A stretch of DNA of 64,000 nt, from positions 186,001 to 250,000 of the forward strand of contig NZ_JAJNDV010000003.1 of NCBI RefSeq assembly GCF_021043375.1, given 5' to 3'. A program made the translations under genes and the position numbers. The DNA is from Sphingomonas sp. IC-56. Lineage in GTDB: Bacteria; Pseudomonadota; Alphaproteobacteria; Sphingomonadales; Sphingomonadaceae. This document shows positions 50,333 through 59,597 of this stretch, piece by piece (the first letter of the stretch is position 1; each line of letters begins with the position of its first letter). A model generated the notes under the pieces. The model worked only from the letters and a program-made list of their open reading frames with translations. It was not told the DNA's origin and did not search any database.

Positions 50333-52062
50333 GCGACTCGCTCCCCGGCTCCGCTGCCGACGGAGTCGAAGAAGGCAAGCGGCTGATTCGTGTGGGCGGC
50401 GACCGTGGCCTGTCGCTTGCCGACCGCATTGCCGACCGACTCTCCCGCCTTACCTGGGGAACCCCGCTCCACGCCATGCGGCTCAAGGGCCGCTATCCGC
50501 TCAAGCTGATCGCCGTTCCCGACGATCCCTTTTTCGGCGACGTCGCCCGCGGCGAAGCGCTGCTCGACGGCCGTGTCACGCTTCGCGGTGAGCAGGTCGA
50601 TATCCTGTCGCTCGATTTCGCCAAGCCGATCGGCTCCCCGGCGCTGACGGAATATCTGCAAAGTTTCGCCTGGCTGCGTGACTTGTCCAGCGTCACCACC
50701 CGAGCCCATGGCGCGCCCATCGCCGAAGAGATCATGCGGCGCTGGCTCGCCGTACATGCCGACAGGGTGTCGGACGCCGCCTGGCGCGGCGACCTTTGGG
50801 GCCGGCGCATCCTCGCCTGGACCGCCCATGCGCCGCTGATCCTGTCGAGCAAGGACCTGGTCTATCGCTCGACCCTCCTCCACACGCTGGCCAAAGGCGC
50901 CCGGCACCTCGACCGCGCCAGCGACCGGGTCCAGATCGGCCCGCCGCGCATCGCCGCCTGGTGCGGAGTCCTGGTCGCCGGATTGATCATGCCGGGAGGC
51001 GATCCCCGCCGCGGCTTTGGAGAGGCGGGGCTGAAGCGCGCGCTCGACCAGTCGGTGTTCGAAGATGGCGGCATCGTCACCCGCTCGCCCGCCGCGCAGC
51101 TCGACGCGATCCAGCTGCTCACCGTGTTGATCGAGGCCTATGCCGCACGACGGCAGGAGCCGCCCGAATTCCTGCAACAGGTGCAGGCAAAGATGGTCAC
51201 TGCCTTGCTCGGCGTCTGTCACGGCGACAAGGGGATGGCGAGCTTCCAGGGCAGCGCACCGGTGCCCGGCGATCGCATCCAGCAGGTGATCGAAGCCACG
51301 GGCGTGCGCACCCGCCCGCTCAAGCAGGCGCGCGAATGGGGCTATCAGCGGCTGTCCGCCGGCTCCAGCATTGTGGTCATCGATGCCGCGCCGCCGCCGC
51401 TCGCACGGTTGGTGGAAGGCGGCTGCGCCTCGACGCTGGCGTTTGAATTGTCCGATGGCCCCAGCCGCATCGTCGTTAATTGTGGCGGCGCGCGTGCGGC
51501 GCTCCATCAGCTTCCGGCCCAGCTTACAGAGGGGCTCCGTACCACCGCTGCGCATTCCACGCTGGTGCTGTCCGACAGCAACTCCACAGCGATTCATGCC
51601 GATGGGTCGCTCGGCCGCGGCGTGATCGAAGTCGAACTCGCCCGGCACGAAACCGACCATGGCAGCCGGATCGAGGCGAGCCACGACGGATATTGCCGCC
51701 GCTTCGGCTTCCTCCACCGCCGAGTCCTCGGCCTCTCGCCCGACGGCAAGGACGTGCGCGGCGAGGACATGCTGATCCCGGCAAAGGGAAAGCGTACGCG
51801 AGGCACTACGCCCTTCGCGATCCGCTTCCACTTGCACCCACAGGTTCAGGTATCGCCAACGCAGGACGGTCAGGCTGCAATCCTGCGCATCGGCGATGGC
51901 GCGCTGTGGCAGTTTCGCTGCAAGGGCGGCATGCTCACGCTGGAGGACAGCGTGTGGATCGACGGGCGCGGTCGCCCGCTTGGCGCGCAGCAGCTCGTCA
52001 TCACCGGTGAGTCTCCGGCGGGCGGCACCAATCTCAGCTGGGTCTTCCACCGCGCCAAGTAA
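50329..52062 (+). CDS. Heparinase II/III family protein
   Basis: A 577-residue protein with an N-terminal helical toroid region ([18 protein letters not shown]..., [18 protein letters not shown]) and a C-terminal Heparinase II/III beta domain (about 390-570: [43 protein letters not shown]). The family includes polysaccharide lyases; alphaproteobacterial members near rpe-purH are uncharacterised. There is no signal peptide, so it may act in the cytoplasm. The start is a TTG that overlaps the rpe stop (50329-50332), with GGGGGAG directly before it; a later start is possible. It is found in the same rpe-heparinase-purH order in relatives, from memory. Confidence 0.85.
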   Translation: MSDSLPGSAADGVEEGKRLIRVGGDRGLSLADRIADRLSRLTWGTPLHAMRLKGRYPLKLIAVPDDPFFGDVARGEALLDGRVTLRGEQVDILSLDFAKPIGSPALTEYLQSFAWLRDLSSVTTRAHGAPIAEEIMRRWLAVHADRVSDAAWRGDLWGRRILAWTAHAPLILSSKDLVYRSTLLHTLAKGARHLDRASDRVQIGPPRIAAWCGVLVAGLIMPGGDPRRGFGEAGLKRALDQSVFEDGGIVTRSPAAQLDAIQLLTVLIEAYAARRQEPPEFLQQVQAKMVTALLGVCHGDKGMASFQGSAPVPGDRIQQVIEATGVRTRPLKQAREWGYQRLSAGSSIVVIDAAPPPLARLVEGGCASTLAFELSDGPSRIVVNCGGARAALHQLPAQLTEGLRTTAAHSTLVLSDSNSTAIHADGSLGRGVIEVELARHETDHGSRIEASHDGYCRRFGFLHRRVLGLSPDGKDVRGEDMLIPAKGKRTRGTTPFAIRFHLHPQVQVSPTQDGQAAILRIGDGALWQFRCKGGMLTLEDSVWIDGRGRPLGAQQLVITGESPAGGTNLSWVFHRAK

Positions 52063-52074
52063 GCGCGCCGGGGC

Positions 52075-52102
52075 TTGCCCTGGACGCCTCGGGCTCTAAA
52101 GC
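52075..52102 (+). promoter_or_regulatory. Candidate promoter of purH
   Basis: TTGCCC (52075-52080), a 16-base spacer and TAAAGC (52097-52102) stand eight bases before the purH ATG (52111). The 48-base gap leaves no other room for a promoter, and no clear ribosome site is present, consistent with a nearly leaderless mRNA. Confidence 0.4.
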
Positions 52103-52110
52103 GTCCGGCC

Positions 52111-53673
52111 ATGGATCAGGTCACCATCAAGCGCGCGCTCCTCTCGGTCTCCGACAAGACCGGGATCCTCGAACTCGGCCAGGCACTTGCCGCCCAAGGC
52201 GTGGAGCTGGTCTCCACCGGCGGCACTGCCAAGGCGCTGCGCGAGGCGGGACTTGAAGTCCGCGACATCTCCGACCTGACCGGCTTTCCCGAAATGATGG
52301 ACGGCCGCGTCAAGACGCTCCACCCCAAGGTGCATGGCGGCCTGCTAGCGGTGCGCGACAATGCCGAGCATGTCGCCTCGATGGACGAGCACGAAATCGG
52401 CGCGATCGACCTGGTGGTGGTGAACCTCTACCCCTTCGCCCAGACCGTCGCCCGCGGCGCCGAGCGCGACGAGATCATCGAGAATATCGACATCGGTGGC
52501 CCCTCAATGGTCCGCTCGGCTGCGAAAAACCATGATGCCGTCGCGATCCTCACCGATCCCGCCGACTATCCACTGGTCGCCGGCGGCACCACGACGCTCG
52601 CCGACCGCCGCCGCTTCGCTGCCAAGGCCTATGCCGCCACTGCCGCCTATGACGCGGCGATCGCCAGCTGGTTTGCCTTTGCCGATCAGGGCGAGAGCCT
52701 GCCCGTGACCCTGCCCGTCGCGCTGACCAAGGGGCAGGAACTGCGCTATGGCGAGAACCCGCACCAGTCCGCCGCGCTCTATCTGCCGCAGACCGGCGCA
52801 TCGGGCGTCGCTCAGGCTGAACAGCTTCAGGGCAAGGAGCTCAGCTACAACAACTTCAATGACGCCGACGCCGCGCTCGAACTCGTCAGCGAGTTCAAGG
52901 ATGGTCCACCCACGGTGGTGATCGTCAAGCACGCCAATCCCTGCGGCGTAGCCACCGCAGACACGCTCAAGCAGGCCTATCTCGATGCGCTCGCGTGCGA
53001 CAGCGTGTCGGCTTTCGGCGGCATCATCGCCGTCAACCGCCCGCTCGATCGAGAAACCGCAGAGGCGATGGTCGGCATCTTCACCGAAGTAGTGGTGGCA
53101 CCCGACGCCGATGCCGATGCCCGCGCAGTGTTCGCGGCGAAGAAGAATCTCCGCCTGCTGCTGACCGGCGAACTGCCCGATCCGGCGCGTCCGGGGTTGA
53201 TGCTCAAGTCGATCGCCGGCGGCATGCTCGTCCAGTCGCGCGACAATGGCCGACTGGGCGAACTGAAGGTCGTGACCAAGCGCCAGCCGACCGAGCAGGA
53301 ACTCGCCGACTGCCGCTTCGCGTGGACCGTCGCCAAGCACGTCAAGTCGAACGCGATCGTCTATGCCAAGGATGGCGCCACCGCGGGCGTGGGCGCCGGC
53401 CAGATGAACCGGCTTGAGTCCGCGCGCATCGCCGCCTGGAAGGCCAAGGACGCTGCGGAAAAGGCCGGCTGGGCAAGCCCGCGCACGATCGGCTCAGCCG
53501 TGGCGTCGGACGCCTTCTTCCCCTTCGCGGACGGCCTGCTGGCAGCGGTAGAAGCCGGCGCCACCGCAGTCATCCAGCCCGGCGGCTCGATCCGCGACGA
53601 CGAAGTCATCGCCGCCGCGGACCAGACGGGCCTCGCTATGGTCTTCACCGGCATGCGCCACTTCCGGCACTAA
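52111..53673 (+). CDS. purH: Bifunctional AICAR formyltransferase / IMP cyclohydrolase
   Basis: PurH carries out the last two steps of IMP synthesis. The 520-residue protein has the N-terminal cyclohydrolase (MGS-like) domain ([45 protein letters not shown]) and the C-terminal formyltransferase with [15 protein letters not shown], the catalytic [31 protein letters not shown] and DAFFPFADG. It ends [11 protein letters not shown], the invariant terminus. The start at 52111 gives the usual N-terminus. Confidence 0.97.
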   Translation: MDQVTIKRALLSVSDKTGILELGQALAAQGVELVSTGGTAKALREAGLEVRDISDLTGFPEMMDGRVKTLHPKVHGGLLAVRDNAEHVASMDEHEIGAIDLVVVNLYPFAQTVARGAERDEIIENIDIGGPSMVRSAAKNHDAVAILTDPADYPLVAGGTTTLADRRRFAAKAYAATAAYDAAIASWFAFADQGESLPVTLPVALTKGQELRYGENPHQSAALYLPQTGASGVAQAEQLQGKELSYNNFNDADAALELVSEFKDGPPTVVIVKHANPCGVATADTLKQAYLDALACDSVSAFGGIIAVNRPLDRETAEAMVGIFTEVVVAPDADADARAVFAAKKNLRLLLTGELPDPARPGLMLKSIAGGMLVQSRDNGRLGELKVVTKRQPTEQELADCRFAWTVAKHVKSNAIVYAKDGATAGVGAGQMNRLESARIAAWKAKDAAEKAGWASPRTIGSAVASDAFFPFADGLLAAVEAGATAVIQPGGSIRDDEVIAAADQTGLAMVFTGMRHFRH

Positions 53674-53686
53674 GCGCGCAGCTGCA

Positions 53687-53711
53687 GTTCCCGGCGAAGG
53701 CCGGGCCGAGG
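53687..53711. repeat. Palindromic repeat, family A half copy
   Basis: GTTCCCGGCGAAGGCCGGGC forms a short hairpin by itself (CCCGGC/GCCGGG) and matches the family A left arm; the right arm is missing. It is followed after 30 bases by a family B copy. Confidence 0.6.
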
Positions 53712-53739
53712 TGCAAGCCGACTATTGAAAACCCGATCC

Positions 53740-53822
53740 CGTCATCCCGGCCTCGAGCCGGGATCCCGCTTCTTCTTCTGTGGGGCAATTCAGCGGGACC
53801 CCGGCTCAAGGCCGGGGTGACG
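53740..53822. repeat. Palindromic repeat, family B, inverted orientation
   Basis: CGTCATCCCGGCCTCGAGCC to GGCTCAAGGCCGGGGTGACG, with CTTCTTCTTC on the left side of the loop. It is the reverse orientation of the copies at 1331, 3838, 14251 and 47993. It lies between the converging purH and flippase genes. Confidence 0.88.
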
Positions 53823-53861
53823 AAGATAGAAGGACGCGGAACCCTTCCGCCAAGCCCCCGC

Positions 53862-55382
53862 CTAAATCCGCTCCTCCACCGGCAAGGTCGGCCCAGCCTC
53901 CGCGCTAGGCACCTTCCGAAACAGCGCCCGGTCCTCCTCCTTGAACGCCCATTTCCACAGCACCAGCGCATAGCTTGCCGCGATCGCAGGAATGCCGATC
54001 ACCAGCTCGGCCCATTCATATTCCTGAGGCAGCGACGTGAAGATGGTCCCCACGCCCACGCCAACGACCGCCGCACCCACCACCGGCCACCGCCAGCCCG
54101 AGACATGCGCGCCAAGCAGCTTGCGCAGCAACTGCGACTTCAGGATCGAACCGAGCGTTACCGCCAGCATCAGCGCCACCGCCACGCCTGCCGCCTGATA
54201 GGCAATCGGCCAACCCATCGCCCGCATCGCCAGGATCAGGCCAAAGCTCAGCACGATCTGCACGATCAGCACGCAGATCGAGATCAGCAGATTGCGATGC
54301 CGCGCGACATAGACCAGCGCCGATTCGCATACCGCACCTTGCGAGGCGAGCACTTCGGCGGTGAGCAGGAAGGCGAGCGCAGCCGTGCCCTGCACGAATT
54401 GCGGGCCCACGACGCCCATCACCGCCTCACCCGGTACCGATCCCATCAGCGCCAGCATGCCCTGTGCGGCCATGATCCAGAACGCGACCTGCCGCACCTG
54501 GCGTGCGATTGCCATGCGGTCGTTCACTTGCAGGCTGTGGGTGATCACCGGACCCAGCACGGGATCGAAGCTGGTCTTGAGCTTCTGCGGCAGCGAAGCG
54601 ACCTGCTGCGCCATGTAATACACGCCAACGATCGCGGGTGCGAACATCAGCCCCAGGATGAAGCGGTCGACATTGCGAGTCGCCCATTCGATCGCGTCCG
54701 CCCCGGCCAGCGGCGCGTTGGATCGCGCCAACCCCCACATGGTCGGAAGCTGCGGTCGCCAGTCGCGCGGCAGGCCATAGCTGCGAATGAAGGGGATCAG
54801 CGAAGCCACCAGCGCCGCCGCCATCGACAGCATATAGGCCAGGATCAGCCCGTCGCGCAGCGACACGAATGAGAAGCCGAACGCCGCGATGCTGATCGTC
54901 CAGGGCTCCACCACCGCGCGCGCGGTGACACTGGCCTTGACGTTCAGGCGATAAGCACACGCCGCAAGACTCACGTCCGACAAGGCGACCGCGAAGATGA
55001 TCAAGGGGAGCAGCCGGTCGAGGCCGCTCACTGGGCTGTTGGGGAACATCACCTGCGGAAAGACCAGCAGCAGCGCGGTCCCGATCAGCGACGCCACCAG
55101 CGCCACCGCCATCGCGTCCCACACCACCCAGCTTTGCGGGCGCTCCTCATTGGTCAGCGCCTGCGCGAGTCCCCGCTTCAGCCCCAGCGTGGCCAGCAGC
55201 GCGGCCAGTTCGACCACGACGACGGCCAGCGCGAAGCGGCCGACAATATCCGGCCCATAGACACGGCCGGCGATGAACAGGAAGGGCAGGCGGGCAAGCA
55301 GGCGCAGCAGGAAGCCGAACACATTGGTCCGCCCTCCCTTGGCCAGCGCGCTGATGTCCTCAGAAGCCGTGGCGGTGCTCAA
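53862..55382 (-). CDS. MOP-superfamily polysaccharide/lipid flippase (Wzx-like)
   Basis: A 506-residue membrane protein with about 12-14 hydrophobic helices and the layout of the polysaccharide transporter family: the first helix begins NVFGFLLRLLARLPFLFIAGR, and the middle contains WATRNVDRFILGLMFAPAIVGVYYMAQQV, a family-typical segment. Such proteins flip lipid-linked glycans across the inner membrane. No glycosyltransferase genes adjoin it, so the cargo is unknown. Its start overlaps the polA stop by four bases (55379-55382), an unusual partner that probably reflects genome compaction. Confidence 0.85.
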   Translation of the reverse strand: MSTATASEDISALAKGGRTNVFGFLLRLLARLPFLFIAGRVYGPDIVGRFALAVVVVELAALLATLGLKRGLAQALTNEERPQSWVVWDAMAVALVASLIGTALLLVFPQVMFPNSPVSGLDRLLPLIIFAVALSDVSLAACAYRLNVKASVTARAVVEPWTISIAAFGFSFVSLRDGLILAYMLSMAAALVASLIPFIRSYGLPRDWRPQLPTMWGLARSNAPLAGADAIEWATRNVDRFILGLMFAPAIVGVYYMAQQVASLPQKLKTSFDPVLGPVITHSLQVNDRMAIARQVRQVAFWIMAAQGMLALMGSVPGEAVMGVVGPQFVQGTAALAFLLTAEVLASQGAVCESALVYVARHRNLLISICVLIVQIVLSFGLILAMRAMGWPIAYQAAGVAVALMLAVTLGSILKSQLLRKLLGAHVSGWRWPVVGAAVVGVGVGTIFTSLPQEYEWAELVIGIPAIAASYALVLWKWAFKEEDRALFRKVPSAEAGPTLPVEERI

Positions 55383-58132
55383 TGCGCGGCGCCCCAGCTC
55401 GGGCCGACACCGATATCGACGCCCAGCGGCACGGTCAGCTTCACCGCCGGTTCGGCCGCCGTCGCCATGACATGCTCGATCACGCCGCGCGCGCGCTCGA
55501 CATCTTCCTCGGGCAGTTCGAACACCAGTTCGTCATGCACCTGCATCAGCATGCGCACCCGGGGCAGGCCAGCGTCGGCAAGCGCCGGCCCCATCCGCGC
55601 CATCGCGCGCTTGATAATGTCGGCGCAGGTGCCCTGGATCGGCGCATTGATCGCCGCCCGCTCGGATCCCGCCCGCTCATTGGGGTTGGAGGCCTTCAGG
55701 CGTGGAAAGTGCGTCTTCCGCCCGAACAGCGTAGTCGTATAGCCACGCGCCTTGGCCTCGTTCAGCGTGTCGGCGATGTAGCGGTTGATGCCGGGGAAGC
55801 GCTCGAAATAGCGGTTGATCATCCCCTGCGCCTCGTCGACGCTGACATCCAGCCGCCCGGCCAGACCCCAGCGCGAGATGCCGTACAGGATCGCGAAGTT
55901 GATCGTCTTGGCGCGCCCGCGGGTGTCGCGGTTCACTTCGCCGAACAGCTCCATTGCCGTCATGTTGTGGATGTCGTCGCCCTTGGCGAATGCCTCGCGC
56001 AGCGCCGGCACATCGGCAATGTGCGCAGCCAGCCGCAGCTCGATCTGCGAATAGTCGGCCGCGAGGATGACATTGCCGGGTTCGGCAACGAAGGCGTCGC
56101 GGATCTGCCGCCCGGTCTCGGTGCGGATCGGGATGTTCTGGAGATTGGGGTCGGTCGAGGACAGCCGCCCGGTCTGCGCGCCGGTCAGCGAATAGCTGGT
56201 ATGGACGCGGCCCGTCTCGGGGTCGATCTGCGCCTGGAGCGCGTCGGTATAGGTGTTCTTGAGCTTGGTCAGCTGGCGCCAGTCGAGCACCTTCACCACC
56301 ATCTCGCGCCCGGGCGAATCCTTGTCCGCCGCGATCCGCTCCAGCTCGTTCACGTCGGTCGAATAGACGCCCGACTTCCCCTTGCGCCCGCCCTTGATCC
56401 CCATCTTGTCGAAAAGCACGTCGCCCAGCTGCTTGGGGCTACCAATGGTGAAGGGGAAGCCGGCGATGCTGTGAATCTCCGTTTCCAGCGCAGCGATCTG
56501 CCTGGAAAAGTCGTCCGACAGCCGCGAGAGCACGCCAGCGTCCACCTTGACGCCCTCGCGCTCCATGCCCGCAATCACGCCCACCAGCGGCCGGTCGACC
56601 ATCTCGTACACGCGCGTCGCGCTTTCGGCCGAAAGCCGAGGCTTGAAGCGCTGCCACAGCCGCAGCGTCACGTCGGCATCCTCCGCGGCATAGCGCGTGG
56701 CGTTCTTCAGATCGACTTCGCGGAAGCTCAGCTGCTTCTTGCCGGTGCCGACCACGTCCTTGAACGCGATGCAGCTGTGCGAGAGGTGCGTCGCCGCCAG
56801 TTCGTCCATGCCATGCCCGTGCAGCCCGGCGTCCAGGTCGAAGCTCATCACGATCGTGTCGTCATAGGGCGCGACGGCAATGCCCCGCCGCGCGAACACG
56901 ATCATGTCATACTTCAGATTGTGCCCGATCTTGAGCACCGCTGGATCCTCCAGCAGGCCTTTCAGCTTTTCCAGCACCATCGGCTTGTCGAGCTGAACCG
57001 GCTTCTCGGCGAACATGTCGCTGCCGCCATGGGTGAGCGGGATGTAGCACGCCTTGTTGGGCGCCAGCGCCAGGCTGACGCCGCACAGCCCCGCCCGCAT
57101 CGCGTCCAGTTCGCTGGTTTCGGTGTCGATCGCCACCCAGCCTTGGTGCCGCGCCTCGGCGATCCAGCGGTCCAGCGCCTCCTGCGTTACCACCGTCTCA
57201 TAGGCATCGTGATCGCAGGGCGGATCGTCGGGCAGGTCGACCGATTCGGGGCTGTCCACCGGCGCATCGGCCACGGTGGAAAGCCGCAGGATCAGCGACT
57301 TGAACCCGTGATGCTCCAGGAACGCGCGCAGCGGCGCGTCCGGTATCCCCTGCAACTCCAGCGAGTCGAGCGGATCGGGCAGCGGCACGTCGCAGGCAAG
57401 CGTGACCAGTTCGCGCGAAAGCCGCGCTTTGTCGGCATGCTCGATCAGATTGTCGCGCAGCTTGCTCTTCTTCATGTCCGGCGCGGCGGCAAGCACCGCT
57501 TCCACCGTGCCATGCTCCTGGATCAGCTTGGCCGCGGTCTTGGGCCCAATACCCGGCACGCCGGGCACATTATCGACGCTGTCGCCCATCAGCGCCAGCA
57601 CTTCGCCCAGCTGCTCGGGCGGCACGCCGAACTTCTCGATCACCGCCTCGGGGCCCAGCCGGCGGTTGTTCATCGTGTCGTACATGTCGAGCCCGGGCTC
57701 AATCAGCTGCATCAGGTCCTTGTCGGAGCTGACGATGGTCACTTCCCACCCTTGCGCCAGCGCCGCCTTGGCATAGCTGGCGATCAGGTCGTCCGCCTCC
57801 CAGCCTTCCTCCTCGATGCACGGCAGTGAAAAGGCGCGAGTCGCTTCGCGAATCATTGGGAATTGCGGGACCAGGTCCTCGGGGGGCGGCGGACGGTTGG
57901 CCTTGTACGCGTCGTACATGGCATTGCGGAACGTGCTCGACGACTTGTCGAGGATCACCGCCATGTGCGTCGGCCCATCAGCCTTGTGCAGCTCGTCGGC
58001 CAGCTTCCACAACATGGTGGTATAGCCATAGACCGCGCCCACCGGCTCACCATGCTTGTTGGTGAGCGGCGGCAGCCGATGATAGGCCCGGAAGATATAG
58101 CCGGAGCCGTCGACAAGATAGAGATGAGGCAT
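55379..58132 (-). CDS. polA: DNA polymerase I
   Basis: PolA fills gaps and removes RNA primers. The 917-residue protein has all three activities: the 5'-3' exonuclease (LYLVDGSGYIFRAYHRLPPLT, GVPGIGPKTAAKLIQEHG), the 3'-5' proofreading domain with Exo I IDTETSELD, Exo II GHNLKYDMI and Exo III YAAEDADVT intact, and the polymerase domain with motif A ADYSQIELR, motif B RGRAKTINFAILYG and motif C QVHDELVFE. Intact proofreading is worth noting, since many PolA proteins have lost it. It starts 75 bases from the serine hydrolase gene stop. Confidence 0.97.
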   Translation of the reverse strand: MPHLYLVDGSGYIFRAYHRLPPLTNKHGEPVGAVYGYTTMLWKLADELHKADGPTHMAVILDKSSSTFRNAMYDAYKANRPPPPEDLVPQFPMIREATRAFSLPCIEEEGWEADDLIASYAKAALAQGWEVTIVSSDKDLMQLIEPGLDMYDTMNNRRLGPEAVIEKFGVPPEQLGEVLALMGDSVDNVPGVPGIGPKTAAKLIQEHGTVEAVLAAAPDMKKSKLRDNLIEHADKARLSRELVTLACDVPLPDPLDSLELQGIPDAPLRAFLEHHGFKSLILRLSTVADAPVDSPESVDLPDDPPCDHDAYETVVTQEALDRWIAEARHQGWVAIDTETSELDAMRAGLCGVSLALAPNKACYIPLTHGGSDMFAEKPVQLDKPMVLEKLKGLLEDPAVLKIGHNLKYDMIVFARRGIAVAPYDDTIVMSFDLDAGLHGHGMDELAATHLSHSCIAFKDVVGTGKKQLSFREVDLKNATRYAAEDADVTLRLWQRFKPRLSAESATRVYEMVDRPLVGVIAGMEREGVKVDAGVLSRLSDDFSRQIAALETEIHSIAGFPFTIGSPKQLGDVLFDKMGIKGGRKGKSGVYSTDVNELERIAADKDSPGREMVVKVLDWRQLTKLKNTYTDALQAQIDPETGRVHTSYSLTGAQTGRLSSTDPNLQNIPIRTETGRQIRDAFVAEPGNVILAADYSQIELRLAAHIADVPALREAFAKGDDIHNMTAMELFGEVNRDTRGRAKTINFAILYGISRWGLAGRLDVSVDEAQGMINRYFERFPGINRYIADTLNEAKARGYTTTLFGRKTHFPRLKASNPNERAGSERAAINAPIQGTCADIIKRAMARMGPALADAGLPRVRMLMQVHDELVFELPEEDVERARGVIEHVMATAAEPAVKLTVPLGVDIGVGPSWGAAH

Positions 58133-58207
58133 CCGGCGTCAGATAGCAGCGCCGGGCGCCAAGCCCAACCCTGCCGGCATTCTCAACTGTGGCCCAATTG
58201 CACCAGT

Positions 58208-59326
58208 TCAGAAGCCATGAAACGATACCACCGCCGCACCCACTGCCTGCATCAGCAGCTGGCGCTCGCGCGGAGGACGCGGCGTGTCGCCGATCATGAT
58301 TGCCACCGCATAGGAGCGGCCATCGGGCGCCGTCAGGATGCCGACATCGTTGAAGCCGGCCGTGCGCCTGCCCAGGTCCTGGCCGGTCCCGGTCTTGTGA
58401 CCATAAGCCCATCCCGCGGGAACCGAGGCACGCACGCGGGCATGGCCGGTCCGCGCCGCGCCCATGGTGGCGAGCAGCCACTGGGTCGAAGCGGGCGACA
58501 GCAATTCGCCGCGCTTCAGGCGGCCAAGGGCGCCGGCAATGGCGGCTGCGGACGCGCCGTCGGGCGGATCCTTCACATAGGCTTCATACGCCGCTAGCCG
58601 CACCGCCGGCGACAGCCGCGATCGTGCCACGGCAAAGGCGTTGCCGAAGGAATATTCCTGCCGCCATTCCAGCCCGGCGGTTCCGGCCTGCAACAGCCGC
58701 TCGCCAGGACCAAAGCCGATTGTTCCCAACTGGTTCTTGGCAACGAAATCACGCACCGCCTGCGGACCGCCGACCAGCCGCAGGATCTTGTCGTTGCAGG
58801 TGTTGTCGCTCATCTGCATGGCGCGGCGGGCAATCTCGCCCACCGTGGAGGTATAGCCCTGGTCGCCCTTAACCAACGCGGCCACCGGCTGGTGGAACAC
58901 CGTGAAATCGGCGCGGGTGATGGTCAGCGGATCGTCGAGGCGGATCTTCCCCTGATCCACCTGGTCCAGCATGGTCATCGTAACCCACAGCTTGCTGACG
59001 CTCTGCTGCGGCATCGGTCGGTTCGGCGCACCGGCGGTGGCCATCCAATTGCCCTCGATGCTCTCCACCGCGACGCCGACCACCCCGTCGAAATTGCCGG
59101 TGATATCGCTCAAGGCCGACATCAACGGCTGCGGCGCAGGCGCATAGGCGCGCCGCGGCGGCTTCACTGCGGCGGGGAAGGGCATCGCGACGCTGTAGCT
59201 TGGTGCCGGAAGATAGGCGGCAAGCATCGAGTCATCGTGCACCGCGCACCCGACCAGCATCGCCGGGCCTAGCCCCGCGATGGTCAGTGCGCGTTCAATT
59301 GACGAGAATCCCACCGTTTTCTTCAC
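58208..59326 (-). CDS. Class A beta-lactamase-like serine hydrolase, putative lipoprotein
   Basis: A 372-residue protein with a signal peptide and possible lipobox LVGC (Cys27), a proline-rich spacer to about residue 68, and a penicillin-recognising domain. SxxK is Ser109-Lys112 (QQSVSKLW), SDN is 173-175, and KTG is 311-313 (GHKTGTG). Glu209 lies 36 residues after the SDN serine, the spacing of Glu166 in class A enzymes, but the partner asparagine position is glutamine (ERLLQ instead of ExxLN). Spacing from SDN to KTG is longer than in class A enzymes. It could be a beta-lactamase or a related peptidase/esterase. Confidence 0.8.
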   Translation of the reverse strand: MKKTVGFSSIERALTIAGLGPAMLVGCAVHDDSMLAAYLPAPSYSVAMPFPAAVKPPRRAYAPAPQPLMSALSDITGNFDGVVGVAVESIEGNWMATAGAPNRPMPQQSVSKLWVTMTMLDQVDQGKIRLDDPLTITRADFTVFHQPVAALVKGDQGYTSTVGEIARRAMQMSDNTCNDKILRLVGGPQAVRDFVAKNQLGTIGFGPGERLLQAGTAGLEWRQEYSFGNAFAVARSRLSPAVRLAAYEAYVKDPPDGASAAAIAGALGRLKRGELLSPASTQWLLATMGAARTGHARVRASVPAGWAYGHKTGTGQDLGRRTAGFNDVGILTAPDGRSYAVAIMIGDTPRPPRERQLLMQAVGAAVVSFHGF

Positions 59327-59473
59327 GCGTACGCCCCATAACTCCTGCCGAACATGCGGCGCTCAGCCCGTGGGGCAAAGTCCGGCCGTGTCCGTATGCG
59401 ACGAATACGGTGTGTATAGCGGTGAATGGTGAGAAAAGCTGCAACACTTTGCGAAGTAGGCGCAAAATCTTCA

Positions 59474-59568
59474 GTTCCCGGCTAAGGCCAAGATTCAGCT
59501 GCGAGAAGGTCTAGGAGGCAGGAAGCCCTGCCCCTAGCTCGTCACCCCGGCTCAAGGCCGGGATGACG
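59474..59568. repeat. Decayed repeats of families A and B
   Basis: GTTCCCGGCTAAGGCCAAG (59474-59492) is a decayed left arm of family A. CGTCACCCCGGCTCAAGGCC with GGGATGACG (59540-59568) is a solitary inner hairpin of family B with the loop lost. Both lie in the 271-base gap between nadB and the serine hydrolase gene. The rest of the gap has no gene. Confidence 0.6.
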
Positions 59569-59597
59569 GAGGGGGCGCCAACCCCACCTGCACCCCA

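Noticed and set aside
50296-52050. 584-residue leftward open frame opposite the heparinase gene
   Set aside because: Antisense shadow; no domain pattern, while the plus strand has a heparinase II/III domain and fits between rpe and purH.
55382-57829. 815-residue rightward open frame opposite polA
   Set aside because: Antisense shadow with the same composition bias; all three polA domains are intact on the minus strand.
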